A stretch of 64,000 nt of DNA from Branchipolynoe longqiensis (GCA_030323885.1 CM059192.1:1247001-1311000), one strand, 5' to 3'; shown: positions 1 to 11,192, counted from the first letter of the stretch. A program made the numbers and translations. The notes: generated from the letters alone by a model not told the origin.

Positions 1-253
1 CCTCCCTCGACCGTTGCACCATTACATAACCCCCCCCCCTCTCCCGGCCCTTATAACCGGCCGCCCTAGCTGCTCCTAGCCACTCGCCTTTCATCACCCT
101 CCAGGCCCGGACCATATTTTCTGTTTTGGCACCTTTCACACGCGGGCCGTCACGCTGCCCCTCACGCGATACACCTCACGCACCTCACACGACGCCGCCC
201 GCCTCACGCCACATCGCCCACCGGGCCCACTATCACCCGCACACTCAATCGTC

Positions 254-1500
254 ATGCCAGCCGGCGCACGCCCCCGGGGCCGCCCCCCGGGCCGCCGCGA
301 GTCGCGCCGAGGCCGGAGCGCCTCGGCCGCCTCACAGGATGCCGCCTCCGCGACCTCCGCCACCCCCAGCCTCCAGTCGGAGGCCACCTCATGGGCGAGC
401 GCCGTGGATGCCCGGATGGACGCCCAGGCCGCTGCGATGCAGTCCCAGGCCGGCGCCATCGACCACCTCATGGCCCTGGTCGAGTCTTTCACCCTCGCTC
501 CACCTCGGGCCTCGGCACGTCTGGAGCCGGCCGCCCTGCCTCCGCCTCGGGCCCCGGCCGCCCCCTCCATAGCCGAACGCTTAGCAGAGATGCTGCAGGA
601 GCTCGCCGCCGGGACGGGAGGGGGTGCCCCCACCACGCACCCTCGCCTCCTCTCCGCCTCTCCGACGCCGGTACGCCACGCAGCAAGCCGCCTCCGCCGC
701 GCCCCAGCCTGCCTCCATTCACCCGCCCCCGGACCGCTCCCCTGCCTCCGCGGCCGACGCAGTCAGGGAGATCCTGGAATCCGCCGAGGCGCAGGGAAGC
801 GGACGCCGAAAAGGTATTCCCCCAGGTTATCTTTTCCCCCACGATCTCATTGAGACGGGACCCGAGGGGAAGGCTGTAAAGCGAGGAGAGGTGACCATGG
901 AGGAATATAACCTCGCCCTCCGCATGCTTGAGACCCACCCCTCCTTCCCCACCGACGGCCTCCCCGGCCTACTACACCACAACATGACCGTCCTCCGAGA
1001 CGCCGTCACACATCCCTGGCCGACCGTCCGCCGATATTCTGAGACCATATTTGCTTGGATTGCCGATGGCCGCCCACGGAGGGCTGGCGCGACCCTGTCG
1101 CCATCAACACTGTGCGCATGGACGTAATCACCGCCCCCGCGACTGCCTCCGGGAGCGGCGCCAGGGCTCTCCCCCCCCCCCACCCGTGCCCGCCCCACCC
1201 CCACCCCCACACACTCCCGCCCCACCAGCGCCGACCCACGCACACCCTACACCCGAGAGGCATACGGGATACCCTGCCCCGCGTGGAACAGAGATCCCGC
1301 CTCATGCGACCTCGCCCCCCCCCGGTGAGGCCCACGGCGACCAGGGCGCGAGGAGGAGGCACGCATGCGCATACTGTGCGAACGTGCGCCGCATCCTCAC
1401 GGTCCCAATCCAGCGAGGGCGGTTCTGCTATAAGCGAAAGCGCACTCCGGGGACGCAAGCGCCTCAGGCCGCCCCGCATCACCGCCCCCGATTTTTAGGG
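254..1500 (+). pseudogene. Gag-like ORF1 of the GC-rich element, several frame breaks
   Basis: Coding signal passes between frames. Frame 2 from an ATG at 254 carries an Ala/Arg-rich N-terminus with a helical stretch near 410-490. Frame 0 at about 640-1070 carries a globular segment with motifs such as IPPGYLFPHDLIE and RRYSETIFAWIADG. Frame 2 follows at about 1070-1170, frame 0 at about 1180-1315 (IPCPAWNRDPASCD), and frame 1 after 1323 (HACAYC...C.KRK). The last two segments together resemble the Cys/His knuckle that ends Gag in DIRS/Ngaro elements. Two of the shifts fall at runs of 9-10 C (about 1171 and 1315), so sequencing or assembly error is as likely as true decay. Gag would bind element RNA and form particles; this is inferred from family knowledge. 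Confidence 0.6.
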
Positions 1501-1627
1501 GCCCGTCGGTCGGGGCGACGGCGGCCCACCACCCCCGCAACACACCCCACACACGCTGGTAAACAGACAGACAGTCTGGGCTATCAGCCGATAGACGCCC
1601 ACCCCCGATAACACACACCGCCCTGCT

Positions 1628-4171
1628 ATGAGAAACGGCCACCCAACACCCGACACCGCCACCACCCTCAGATCTCAGGCCGACACCGACCGCCCGCCAA
1701 CACCCGATACCACCCCCCACTATGCCCTCGCCGCCCGCCACCCTGCCGCCCGCCACCCTGCCGCCCTCACATCTCATACCGAAAACACCGCCCCCGCCAA
1801 CCGTCTTCCCTCTCATCTTCCCGCTCCCGCCAGCCGCCGCCACCCTCACCCCCGCGCCCACCCCCGCACCCGCACCCGCACCCCCGCACCCGCACCCGCA
1901 CCCGCACCAGCCGCGTCAACCGCCCCCCTCCCCCCGGCCCAGGCGACACTGCATACATTGACCGCCTTCCCGGCTTCCGCCCCCCCCCGCACCCGCCCCC
2001 GCTCCCGCCGCCCCCGCTCCCGCCGCCCCCCCCCTCCCCCTGCCCCCACGCCTTTGCCCGCCCCCTCTCCGACCCCCCCCGCCCGCACACTCCTCCCCGC
2101 CCCACCCCCTCCGCCCCTCCTTCGCCCCCCCTCACCGCCCCCCCCGTCCCCTGCCCCCCCACCCCCTCCCCCCCCCCACCCTCCCCTCCACCCCCCCCCC
2201 CACCCAACCCCTCCCCCCCCCCCCCCCCTCGCCCCCCCGCCCCCCCCGCCCCCACCCTTCCCCCCCTGCCACCCCCACTCCTACTCCCGACCTCCCTGCC
2301 CCCCCCACGGCCTCCCCACCCCCCCATCCCCCCACCCTCCCCACCCCCCACCCCCCACCCCGACCTCAGCGAAACCGTCGCCGAGGTCATCAGCCCTAGC
2401 ATCCAGGATACCCTCCCCACCGCCCCCTCCTGCGGCCCCACCCCTACCGCCTACCGCCCCACCCTCCTCTCATGCATATGGCCCCCACCTATCCGGCGCC
2501 GCCTGGAGCCGCCACCCCACCTTCTCCCGTGCCTACCATACCCTCCGCGATACGGGCCTCCCTAATTTTTTGGCCGCCCGCATCCCCCTTCCCTCAGGCC
2601 TCCACATCCCCGCCTGGCGTGCCCGCCTCCGACACCACCCCGACAAGGACCTAGTAGACCTCCTCGAATATGGCTTCCCCGCCAACTACTCCGCCAGCAC
2701 CCCCCCCCGGCCCACATACACCAACCATCGGGAGGCCCCCGAGCACCAAGCCCACCTCCGCGACTTCATTACCACCGAGCTCGCCCATGGTGCCCTCGCC
2801 GGCCCCTTCACCACCCCCCCCTTCACCCCCTGGGCCCAGGTCTCCCCCATGATGACCCGCCCCAAATCCGACCCGGGCAAGAGGCGGGTCATCGTCGACC
2901 TCTCCTACCCCCCTGGCCACAGCGTTAACGCTGGGATACCCCGCCGCGAGTACCTGGGTAGGCCCCACGCCTACCGGCTCCCGTCCGTGGCCGACGTGGG
3001 CCGCCGCCTCATCCGACTGGGCACCGGGGCCTACACCTGGACCGCGGACATATCCAGGGCCTACCGCCAGTTACGCGCAGACCCCCTCTCCTGTCCCTTA
3101 TATGGGATCGCCTTTGAGGGCGCGACATATGTCGACCTCGCCCTCCCCTTTGGCTGCCGCTCCTCGGGCGCCGCCTGCGTCAGGGTGACCGCCGCGGTGG
3201 CCTGGATCCTGCAGCGCGAGGGCTTCCACGCCCTCGTGTACGTGGACGACTTTGTCGGGTGTGAGCTCACCTACCTCAGGACCCGCAGGGCCTTCGACGG
3301 GTTCATTGCCCTCGTCGGCGCCCTCGGCCTGGAGGTCGCCCCCGGGAAGTGCCACCCTCCGGCGGTGCGAGTCTCCTGGCTCGGGTTCGCCGTCGATAGC
3401 GAGGCCATGACGATTCGCATCGCCCCCGACAAGGTCGACGAGCTCATCGCCGACTGCGAGGCCCGGGCGACCCTCGGGCGCCGGGAGCTCCAGAGCATCC
3501 TCGGCCGCCTCAACCACGTCGGCAGCTGCGTGCTTCCCGCGAGGAAGTTCATGGCGCGCCTCCTCGCGGCCCTCCGCAGCTGCCGCGGGTTCGCCGCCAT
3601 CACCCTCGGGGACGACGCCCTCCGGGACCTGGCCTGGTTTGCGGCCTATGGGCGCGCCACCAACGGCCTCCATCTCCTCCGCCCGATGGGGACCTGGAGC
3701 ATCGTGATCGAGTGTGACTCCTGCCTCACCGGAGGCGGGGCCTACTCCCCCAGACGCTACTACGCCCGAGGGTACTCCAGGGCCTTCCGGGCCCGTTTCC
3801 CTACAATCCACGAGCTCGAGGCGATTAACCTGGTTGTGGCCCTCCGCACCCTCCTTCCCGTGGACGTCGCGGGGGCCAACGTGGTCATTAACACAGACAA
3901 CATGGCCTCCGCGGCCTCCCTCGACTCGGGACGGGCCCGCGACCTCACCCTCGGGACGTGCGCCCGGGAACTCTGGCTCATGGCGGCCGAGGCCTGCTTT
4001 GAGCTAACCATCCTCCACAAGCCCGGCGTCGACCTCGTCCTGGCCGACGCCCTGAGCCGCGCCCACCTCCCCGGTCGGTGGGCGGGCGTGGCCCGAGACG
4101 AGGTCGCCCGCCTCGGGCTTGAACGCGCCGATGCCGACCACGATGACTTCCCATACAATCCTACCCTCTGA
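1628..4171 (+). CDS. Reverse transcriptase-RNase H (pol) of the GC-rich DIRS-type element
   Basis: An open frame of 847 codons. The first ~290 residues are Pro/Ala/Thr low complexity encoded by C-rich DNA that cannot easily form stops, so the true start is probably downstream of 1628. RT domain at about residues 320-600: Asp474 in TADISRAYRQL and the catalytic YVDDF box (Asp540-Asp541), then a thumb-like segment with LGRLNHVG. RNase H at about 690-815 with Asp697 (ECDSCLTGGGA), Glu731 (HELEAIN), Asp757 (NTDNMAS) and Asp807 (LADALSR), so all catalytic acids are present. It would copy element RNA into DNA and remove the RNA strand. GC at third positions is extreme, unlike the other pol at 26244. 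No frame break is seen from 2500 to the stop. Confidence 0.85.
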   Translation: MRNGHPTPDTATTLRSQADTDRPPTPDTTPHYALAARHPAARHPAALTSHTENTAPANRLPSHLPAPASRRHPHPRAHPRTRTRTPAPAPAPAPAASTAPLPPAQATLHTLTAFPASAPPRTRPRSRRPRSRRPPPPPAPTPLPAPSPTPPARTLLPAPPPPPLLRPPSPPPPSPAPPPPPPPHPPLHPPPHPTPPPPPPLAPPPPPPPPFPPCHPHSYSRPPCPPHGLPTPPSPHPPHPPPPTPTSAKPSPRSSALASRIPSPPPPPAAPPLPPTAPPSSHAYGPHLSGAAWSRHPTFSRAYHTLRDTGLPNFLAARIPLPSGLHIPAWRARLRHHPDKDLVDLLEYGFPANYSASTPPRPTYTNHREAPEHQAHLRDFITTELAHGALAGPFTTPPFTPWAQVSPMMTRPKSDPGKRRVIVDLSYPPGHSVNAGIPRREYLGRPHAYRLPSVADVGRRLIRLGTGAYTWTADISRAYRQLRADPLSCPLYGIAFEGATYVDLALPFGCRSSGAACVRVTAAVAWILQREGFHALVYVDDFVGCELTYLRTRRAFDGFIALVGALGLEVAPGKCHPPAVRVSWLGFAVDSEAMTIRIAPDKVDELIADCEARATLGRRELQSILGRLNHVGSCVLPARKFMARLLAALRSCRGFAAITLGDDALRDLAWFAAYGRATNGLHLLRPMGTWSIVIECDSCLTGGGAYSPRRYYARGYSRAFRARFPTIHELEAINLVVALRTLLPVDVAGANVVINTDNMASAASLDSGRARDLTLGTCARELWLMAAEACFELTILHKPGVDLVLADALSRAHLPGRWAGVARDEVARLGLERADADHDDFPYNPTL

Positions 4172-4220
4172 TGCAGGGTACTCCACCACTGAGGTCGCTG
4201 CCGTGGACGGCCTCCGCATC

Positions 4221-4718
4221 NNNNNNNNNNNNNNNNNNNNNNNNNNNNNNNNNNNNNNNNNNNNNNNNNNNNNNNNNNNNNNNNNNNNNNNNNNNNNNNN
4301 NNNNNNNNNNNNNNNNNNNNNNNNNNNNNNNNNNNNNNNNNNNNNNNNNNNNNNNNNNNNNNNNNNNNNNNNNNNNNNNNNNNNNNNNNNNNNNNNNNNN
4401 NNNNNNNNNNNNNNNNNNNNNNNNNNNNNNNNNNNNNNNNNNNNNNNNNNNNNNNNNNNNNNNNNNNNNNNNNNNNNNNNNNNNNNNNNNNNNNNNNNNN
4501 NNNNNNNNNNNNNNNNNNNNNNNNNNNNNNNNNNNNNNNNNNNNNNNNNNNNNNNNNNNNNNNNNNNNNNNNNNNNNNNNNNNNNNNNNNNNNNNNNNNN
4601 NNNNNNNNNNNNNNNNNNNNNNNNNNNNNNNNNNNNNNNNNNNNNNNNNNNNNNNNNNNNNNNNNNNNNNNNNNNNNNNNNNNNNNNNNNNNNNNNNNNN
4701 NNNNNNNNNNNNNNNNNN
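4221..4718. other. Assembly gap (498 N)
   Basis: All bases are N. The left edge lies 49 bp after the pol stop of the GC-rich element, where the recombinase gene and 3' repeats would be expected; the right edge opens into AT-rich DNA with no trace of the element, so the gap size may be nominal. Confidence 0.99.
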
Positions 4719-4974
4719 GTGATAAGCCATTGTCACGTGACTTCCATCACCCAACACGCTGCCTCATATATATTATATATTTTATATAGGTATTTATTAA
4801 CTGTCCAAATCGTGTCGATAACACAATATTCTCTGTGGTGATAACTGATATTCATTGCAATGTCTGTGGTCTGCCCAATCTGATAAAACTCATATCAGAC
4901 CTACAACATCCTGATATCAGTTCATGGAGGTTTCCTCTGCCCATGTATTATTGTTATTATTATTGTTATTATTA

Positions 4975-5010
<36 letters not shown>

Positions 5011-5170
5011 GTTCAGTTGTAAGGCCATGCCATATCATCATTACGGTGCCCAAACTGACATGAGATGTGATGCAAGGACAGATAATGTGGTTGCCATACC
5101 ACTGTATCCATGGTGATCAGTGTCCATGGTAACCGCCGACTGTAACCTTAACTACGGGCCCGCCGGTGTC
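4719..5170. other. Intergenic AT-rich sequence, no gene seen
   Basis: Unique-looking sequence after the gap. It holds only the trinucleotide microsatellite listed separately. Confidence 0.6.
4946..5009. repeat. (TTA)n microsatellite
   Basis: Uninterrupted runs of TTA broken by a few TTG triplets. Confidence 0.9.
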
Positions 5171-5179
5171 ACACACAGC

Positions 5180-6185
5180 GGGTGATCGATCGTAGCATTT
5201 ATAGTGATAGTGGTAATAATATTGACAGTTATTATAGTGATAGTTATACTGTGCATGACAGTGATGGTGACATTGATGATGACAGTGATACTGACAGTAA
5301 TAGTGACACTAATAGTGACACTAATACTAATAGTGACACTAATAGTGGCAGTGATGATGAGAGCTATACTGACAGTGATACTGATAGTGACAGTGATACT
5401 GATAGTGACAGTGATGCTGATAGTGACAGTGATGCTGATAGTGACAGTGATGCTTATAGTGACAGTGATTCTGATAGTGACAGTGATGCTGATAGTGACA
5501 GTGATGCTTATAGTGACAGTGATGCTGATAGTGACAGTGATGCTGATAGTGACAGTGATGCTGATACTGACAGTGATGCTGATAGTGACAGTGATGCTGA
5601 TAGTGACAGTGATGCTGATAGTGACAGTGATGCTGATAGTGACAGTGATGCTGATAGTGGTAGTCATGCTGATAGTGACAGTGATGCTGATAGTGACAGT
5701 GATGCTGATAGTGACAGTGATGCTGATAGTGACAGTGATGCTGATAGTGACAGTGATGCTGATAGTGACAGTGATGCTTATAGTGACAGTGATGCTTATA
5801 GTGACAGTGATGCTTATCGTGACAGCGATACGTGCGATAGTGACAGTGATGCTGATAGTGACAGTGATGCTGATAGTGACAGTGATGCTGATAGTGACAG
5901 TGATGCTGATAGTGACAGTGATGCTGATAGTGACAGTGATGCTTATAGTGACAGTGATGCTTATAGTGACAGTGATGCTTATAGTGACAGTGATGCTTAT
6001 AGTGACAGTGATGCTTATCGTGACAGCGATACTGCTAGTGACAGTGATGCTGATAGTGACAGTGATGCTGATAGTGACAGTGATGCTGATAGTGACCGTG
6101 ATGCTGATAGTGACAGTGATGCTGATAGTGACAGTGATGCTGATAGTGGTAGTCATGCTGATAGTGACAGTGATACTGATACAAG
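5180..6185. repeat. 18-bp minisatellite (GATAGTGACAGTGATGCT)n
   Basis: About 1 kb of tandem 18-mers, degenerate at both ends (first 200 bp are GATACT/AATAGT variants) and homogeneous in the middle. Because the unit is a multiple of three without stops, it gives long Asp-Ser and Ile-Thr-Val frames on both strands; these are not treated as genes. Confidence 0.95.
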
Positions 6186-6189
6186 TTGT

Positions 6190-7354
6190 AAAATATTTCG
6201 ACTTTCTACACATAGTTACATTATGAAATAGATTCCATTTAAAGTACCCATTTGTTTTATTTAATGGATAAAAGAATGTGTAACTCATTGCTGAACCCAG
6301 ACTGATAGGGTGGGAGACAGTCATGTTTGGTATTTAATGTTTAATGTGTATTGGATCCCTATTGAATTTGTATGGAGTGCATCGGATATGATAGAGGTGT
6401 CTGGTCAAGTTGCCATGACCTGGTGGTAGCTGGGATGTGGGAATGAGGGGTGCACCTGAGCTGCACCCATCTCTACTGTCCTGGAATCTCAAGATGGCCA
6501 CCATGAAGAGTAAAATAACAATATGCCATGGATCAATGACATCATATACCTTCAATGACATCATGTACCTTCAATAATATCATGTACCTTCAATAATATC
6601 ATGGACCTTCAATATCATGTACCTTCAATGACATGCCTGTAGGAGTGTTGGAGAGATTAAAAGCCTGGGAGAGCTGGCAGTCACCACTGGGCCTTTCATG
6701 TGACAAGAGGTACTTTTGTGTCCATCCTCTATTCTGTGCTATACCCACTGTAGCCACTTCACTATTATAGACAGGCAACTATAGGACTCAGCTACACCAC
6801 ACCATTTCCTATACTACACCCTCTGGTACTTTATAGTATTTTATATATATTTAACTTGCATTTCATTATAGCTCACTTCCATTTATAAAGATCTGGCGAC
6901 CACCTTATATTTTTAAAAGGGATTAGCCCATAGATTACACAGTGATAGTGAGGATGGGAAAAGCCTTGTTCCCCCCCCCCCCCCTCCCTCCTTGTCCCCC
7001 CCTCTCCCTCCTTGTCCCCCCCTCCCTCCTTGTCCCCCCCCCCCTCCCCCGCCTCACTCAATTACTTACCTCAGCGATACAGGCAACTAACCACCCTCTA
7101 TATATCAGGTGCCAGAACAGATCGGGGTTGAGCGTGGGGACTTGAGGGGGGAGGGCTCCATTCTTCCATTCATCCATCCACGCCAGTCACATACACCGCA
7201 CCCGTAATAGCAGCACAGTTTATGCAACAACCCACCACCTTATCCCATAATACAGAACTTACTGTAGCTAACGCACTAAGAGACTAACCTCCTTCATAAT
7301 CTACTAATATGCCCTGCCTAAGTACCCGCTGATCTACCAATTTACGATGTAATG
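6190..7354. other. Intergenic sequence, no gene recognised
   Basis: Largely unique DNA between two minisatellites. It contains a short tandem repeat with ATCATGTACCTTCAATA-type units at about 6543-6640 and a C-rich CCCTCCTTGT repeat at 6971-7056. Nothing coding is recognisable. Confidence 0.6.
6971..7056. repeat. Short polypyrimidine repeat (CCCCTCCCTCCTTGT-like)
   Basis: Runs of C separated by CCTCCTTGT, about four copies. Confidence 0.85.
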
Positions 7355-7428
7355 TAATTTGCCAGAAAGCCAGTGCCTCAGCGCTGAAGAAATGTATGTT
7401 CTGATGAAAAAAAGTGTATTAAATAAAA
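7355..7428 (+). repeat. Hairpin-plus-polyA-signal repeat, diverged copy A
   Basis: A segment matches, over roughly 27 bp, the repeats at 9314 and 44858. It includes the stem-loop CAGTGC-CTCA-GCGCTG (one G.T pair) followed about 35 bp later by AATAAA. It sits directly upstream of the first 30-bp minisatellite block. Confidence 0.4.
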
Positions 7429-7433
7429 GGATT

Positions 7434-8912
7434 GATACTGATAGTGATAGTGATAGTGACAGTAATCGTGATACTGAAAATGATGGCGAGAGTGATACTG
7501 ATGCGAGTGAGTGATACTGATATTGGTACTGAGAGTGAGAGTGTAAGTGATACTGATGCTGATTGTGATAGTGAGGGTGTGAGTGAAAGTGATAATGAAA
7601 CTGATAATGATAGTGATGCTAGTGATAGTGACAGTTATAGTAATACTGATAATAGCGAGAGTGATACTGAATGTGATACTGATACGTATAGTGATACTGA
7701 ACGTGATCCTGATACTCATAGTGATACTCATAGTGATACTGATACTCATAGTGTTAGTGAACGTGATACTGATACTCATAGTGATACTGAACGTGATACT
7801 GATACTCATAGTGTTAGTGAACGTGATACTGATACTCATAGTGTTAGTGAATGTGATACTGATACTCGTAGTGTTAGTGAATGTGATACTGATACTCATA
7901 GTGATAGTCAATGTGATACTGATACTCATAGTGTTAGTGAATGTGATACTAATACTCATAGTGTTAGTGAACGTGATACTGATACTCATAGTGTTAGTGA
8001 ATGTGATACTAATACTCATAGTGTTAGTGAATGTGATACTGATACTCAGAGTGTTAGTGAACGTGATACTGATGCTCATAGTGTTAGTGAACGTGATAAT
8101 GATATGCATAGTGTTAGTGAACGTGATACTGATACTCAGAGTGTTAGTGAACGTGATACTGATACTCAGAGTGTTAGTGAATGTGTTACTGATACTCATA
8201 GTGTTAGTGAACTTGATACTGATACTCATAGTGTTAGTGAACGTGACACTGATACTCATAGTGTTAGTGAAAGTGATACTGATACTCATAGTGTTAGTGA
8301 ACGTGATACTGATACTCAGCGTGTTAGTGAATGTGATACTGATACTCATAGTGTTAGTGAACGTGATACTGATACTCATAGTGTTAGTGAAAGTGATACT
8401 GATGCTCATAGTGTTAGTGAATGTGATACTGATACTCATAGTGTTAGTGAATGTGATACTAATACTCATAGTGTTAGTGAACATGATACTCAGAGTGTTA
8501 GTGAACATGATACTGATACTCATAGTGTCAGTCAATGTGATACTGATACTCATAGTATTAGTGCACGTGATACTGATACTCATAGTGTTAGTGAATGTGA
8601 TACTGATACTCAGAGTGTTAGTGAACGTGATACTGATACTCAGAGTGTTAGTGAACGCGTTACTGATACTCATAGTGTTAGTGAACGTGATACTGATACT
8701 CATAGTGTTAGTGAACGTCATACTGCTACTCAGTGTTAGTGAATGTGATACTGATACTCATAGTGTTAGTGAACGTGATACTGATACTCAGAGTGTTAGT
8801 GAACGTGATACTGATACTCAGAGTGTTAGTGAATGCGTTACTGATACTCATAGTGTTAGTGAACGTGATACTGATACTCATAGTGTTAGCGAACGTGATA
8901 CTAATACTCATA
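7434..8912. repeat. 30-bp minisatellite, block 1
   Basis: About 48 copies of a 30-bp unit built from GATACTGATACTCATAGTG followed by TTAGTGAACGT. The first 250 bp are degenerate GATACT/GATAGT repeats, suggesting growth from a simpler repeat. A half-unit deletion at about 8730 changes the phase. Open frames on both strands follow from the unit being a multiple of three. Confidence 0.95.
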
Positions 8913-9313
8913 TTTCCAGTCAACCATATATGATGACAGAGACAGTCCAAATAAAAATGTAAAATTCTATGACATAAATGCACTGGGATTGGTCCCACTG
9001 CTTCACTGGTCACAGTTGGTCCAGTGTATTATTAACAACCCCATCCCAACAACATAATTCATGAACTCACGTAACTAACTACACTAGAGTTACACTAGAA
9101 TATTTCTAACAAACTGACATTCATATATCGCTTGTCTAACTGGAACTGGACATTAAAACTTACTACAACTTTACCAACTCAATACAGAAGATAACTTCTG
9201 CTTACATTCTAAATACTATGTAAATACTCACATTGATCTGGTTATATAAGACTACTGTTACCATATTGCTATGGAACTTTTGGGTTACAGAATTTCATTG
9301 CGTTACATGCTGC
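8913..9313. other. Intergenic spacer, nothing recognised
   Basis: Unique-looking AT-rich DNA between minisatellite block 1 and the hairpin repeat; no coding or RNA gene signal seen. Confidence 0.6.
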
Positions 9314-9470
9314 AAATTGTGTATTCAACAGTTATTGTACACCTTATTCTAAATACCTTTTGTGTAAATAACCCTGAATTGAAAAATGGCTGGAAGACCA
9401 GTGCTTCGGCACTGACAAAAGACTTATTCAGCAGAATAAACATATTTACCACACACACAAAAATTAAAGA
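9314..9470 (+). repeat. Dispersed hairpin-plus-polyA-signal repeat, copy B
   Basis: About 150 bp is clearly homologous to 44858-45003. It contains the perfect stem CAGTGC / GCACTG closed by a TTCG tetraloop (CAGTGCTTCGGCACTG), then AATAAA about 20 bp downstream. This layout suggests the 3' end of an unidentified retroelement or a repeated 3' UTR. The 30-bp minisatellite starts immediately after it. Confidence 0.7.
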
Positions 9471-9472
9471 AA

Positions 9473-9900
9473 TAGTGATCCTGAACATGATACTGATACT
9501 CATATTGTTAGTGAACGTGATACTGATACTCAGTGTTAGTGAACGTGATACTGATACTCATAGTGTTAGTGAACATGATACTGATACTCATAGTGTTTGT
9601 GAACGTGATACTGATACTCATAGTGTTAGTGAACGTGATACTGATACTCATAGTGTTAGTGAACGTGATACTGATACTCATAGTGTTAGTGAACATGATA
9701 CTGATACTCATAGTGTTAGTGAACGTGATACTGATACTCATAGTGTTAGTGAATGTGATACTGATACTCATAGTGTTAGTGAACGTGATACTGATACTCA
9801 TAGTGTTAGTGAACATGATACTGATACTCATAGTGTTAGTGAACGTGATACTGATACTCATAGTGTTAGTGAATGTGATACTGATACTCATAGTGTTAGC
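9473..9900. repeat. 30-bp minisatellite, block 2
   Basis: About 14 copies of the same 30-bp unit as block 1, very homogeneous, differing mainly at GAACGT/GAACAT/GAATGT. Confidence 0.95.
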
Positions 9901-9962
9901 CCGTCCTGATATGACCTTAGATGTTGCCAAGACGTAAAACAACAGCAAACAAACAAACAAAC
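9901..9962 (+). mobile_element. SINE 3' tail inserted in the minisatellite
   Basis: This is only the terminal ~60 bp of the SINE family described at 22028 (core CCTGATATGACCTTAGATG, then GTAAAAC), ending in (CAAA)n. It splits the 30-bp array into blocks 2 and 3. Confidence 0.8.
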
Positions 9963-10570
9963 ATAGTGTTAGTGAACGTGATACTGATACTCATAGTGAT
10001 AGTGAACATGATACTGATACTCAGAGTGTTAGTGAAAGTGATACTGATATTCATAGTTTTAGTGAACATGATACTGATACTCATAGTGTTACTGAACGTG
10101 ATACTGATACTCATAATGTTAGTGAACGTCATACTGCTACTCAGTGTTAGTGAACGTGATACTGATACTCATAGTGATACTGAATGTCATACTGATACTC
10201 ATAGTGTTAGTGAACATGATACTGTTACTCATAGTGTTAGTGAACGTGATACTCATACTCATAGTGTTAGTGAATGTGATACTGATACTCAGAGTGTTAG
10301 TGAACATGATACTGTTACTCATAGTGTTAGTGAAAGTGATACTGATACTCATAGTGTTAGTGAATGCGATACTGATACTCATTGTGTTAGTGAACATGAT
10401 ACTGATACTCATAATGATACTGAATGTGATACTGATACTCATAGTGTTAGTGAACGTGATACTGATACTCATAGTGTTAGTGAACATGATACTCATAGTG
10501 TTAGTGAACGTGATACTGATACTTGTGAGAGTGAAAGTGATACTGATAATGGCACCGATACTGATAATGA
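9963..10570. repeat. 30-bp minisatellite, block 3
   Basis: Continuation of block 2, more degenerate, decaying at its right end into GATACTGATAATGATAAT-like sequence. Confidence 0.93.
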
Positions 10571-11119
10571 TAATGATATTAAATGGGCTGAGTCAGAGGG
10601 GAGATGACCAGACACTGGAGGAGGCGGTTCCATTAGGTGATTGATAGCACGCACACATTGTCTATAGATCGCTGCAATCGCACCTCTTTGTCTACAGTAC
10701 AAACAGCAGTATCACGTCTTAATATGTGTATACGTCTCTATGCCATGCATATGTATATAGTCACTAAAAGAGTAGTCTGCAATCCCCGAGTGTTCACTAA
10801 ATGCGTAGTCTGTTCTCGCCGTAACCTAGATATCTGGTTCCGCACGCCAGGTGCGCCAAATGGGGGCAGCACTATCGACCTGTTGAGTGGGAAGGTGACC
10901 TTGGCAGCATTGACCACGTGGAGGAGGCAGGGTCGGAAGTGACCTTGAGACCGAAGGGAGTGACCGAAGGGAGCCAGTCATGTGGTGGCACTTGGCATCA
11001 CGTGCTGTCATGTGCTGGTACGTGGTGTCACGTGACCTCTCCTGTGGACGCTGTGTGGCTTTCACTACAGCAGCCAATCACTGCGCACCAGAGGGTAAGG
11101 AGTGTTAGGACACTACGAC
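10571..11119. other. Intergenic sequence, no gene seen
   Basis: Unique-looking DNA. It contains a short GTGCTGTCATGTGCTGGTACGTG-like imperfect repeat near 10980-11030 but nothing coding. Confidence 0.5.
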
Positions 11120-11192
11120 TGAGCCGAATATCGGTACCTGACCTGATATGACCTTAGATGTTGCCAGGACATAAAACTCCAACAACCAACTG
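11120..11192 (+). mobile_element. SINE 3' tail fragment
   Basis: Matches only the last ~70 bp of the SINE family (GGTACCTGACCTGATATGACC, then CCAGGACATAAAACTCC and AACAACCAAC). Confidence 0.8.

Larger units (their letters stand above)
1..4220 (+). mobile_element. GC-rich DIRS/Ngaro-type retrotransposon, partial
   Basis: A very C/G-rich block carries a broken gag-like frame and an open RT-RNase H frame whose RT and RNase H motifs are of the DIRS/Ngaro (tyrosine recombinase retrotransposon) kind, with no aspartic protease or DDE integrase seen. Base composition differs sharply from the flanking AT-rich DNA after the gap. The left boundary is not visible and no repeat of bases 1-250 recurs in the window. 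The expected tyrosine recombinase gene would lie 3' of 4171 and is lost in or beyond the N gap. The order-level call is firm; the family is not resolved. Confidence 0.8.

Noticed and set aside
1628..2500. The Pro/Ala-rich N-terminus of the GC-rich pol as a real domain
   Set aside because: It is C-homopolymer sequence that stays open in several frames; kept in the coordinates only because no better start can be chosen.
5152..6324. 390-codon minus and 349-codon plus frames (Ile-Thr-Val and Asp-Ser repeats)
   Set aside because: Both are by-products of the 18-bp minisatellite; no flanking coding signal, and all strands are equally open.
7378..8962. Frames of 435-459 codons on both strands
   Set aside because: Generated by the 30-bp unit; no domain and no codon bias independent of the repeat.
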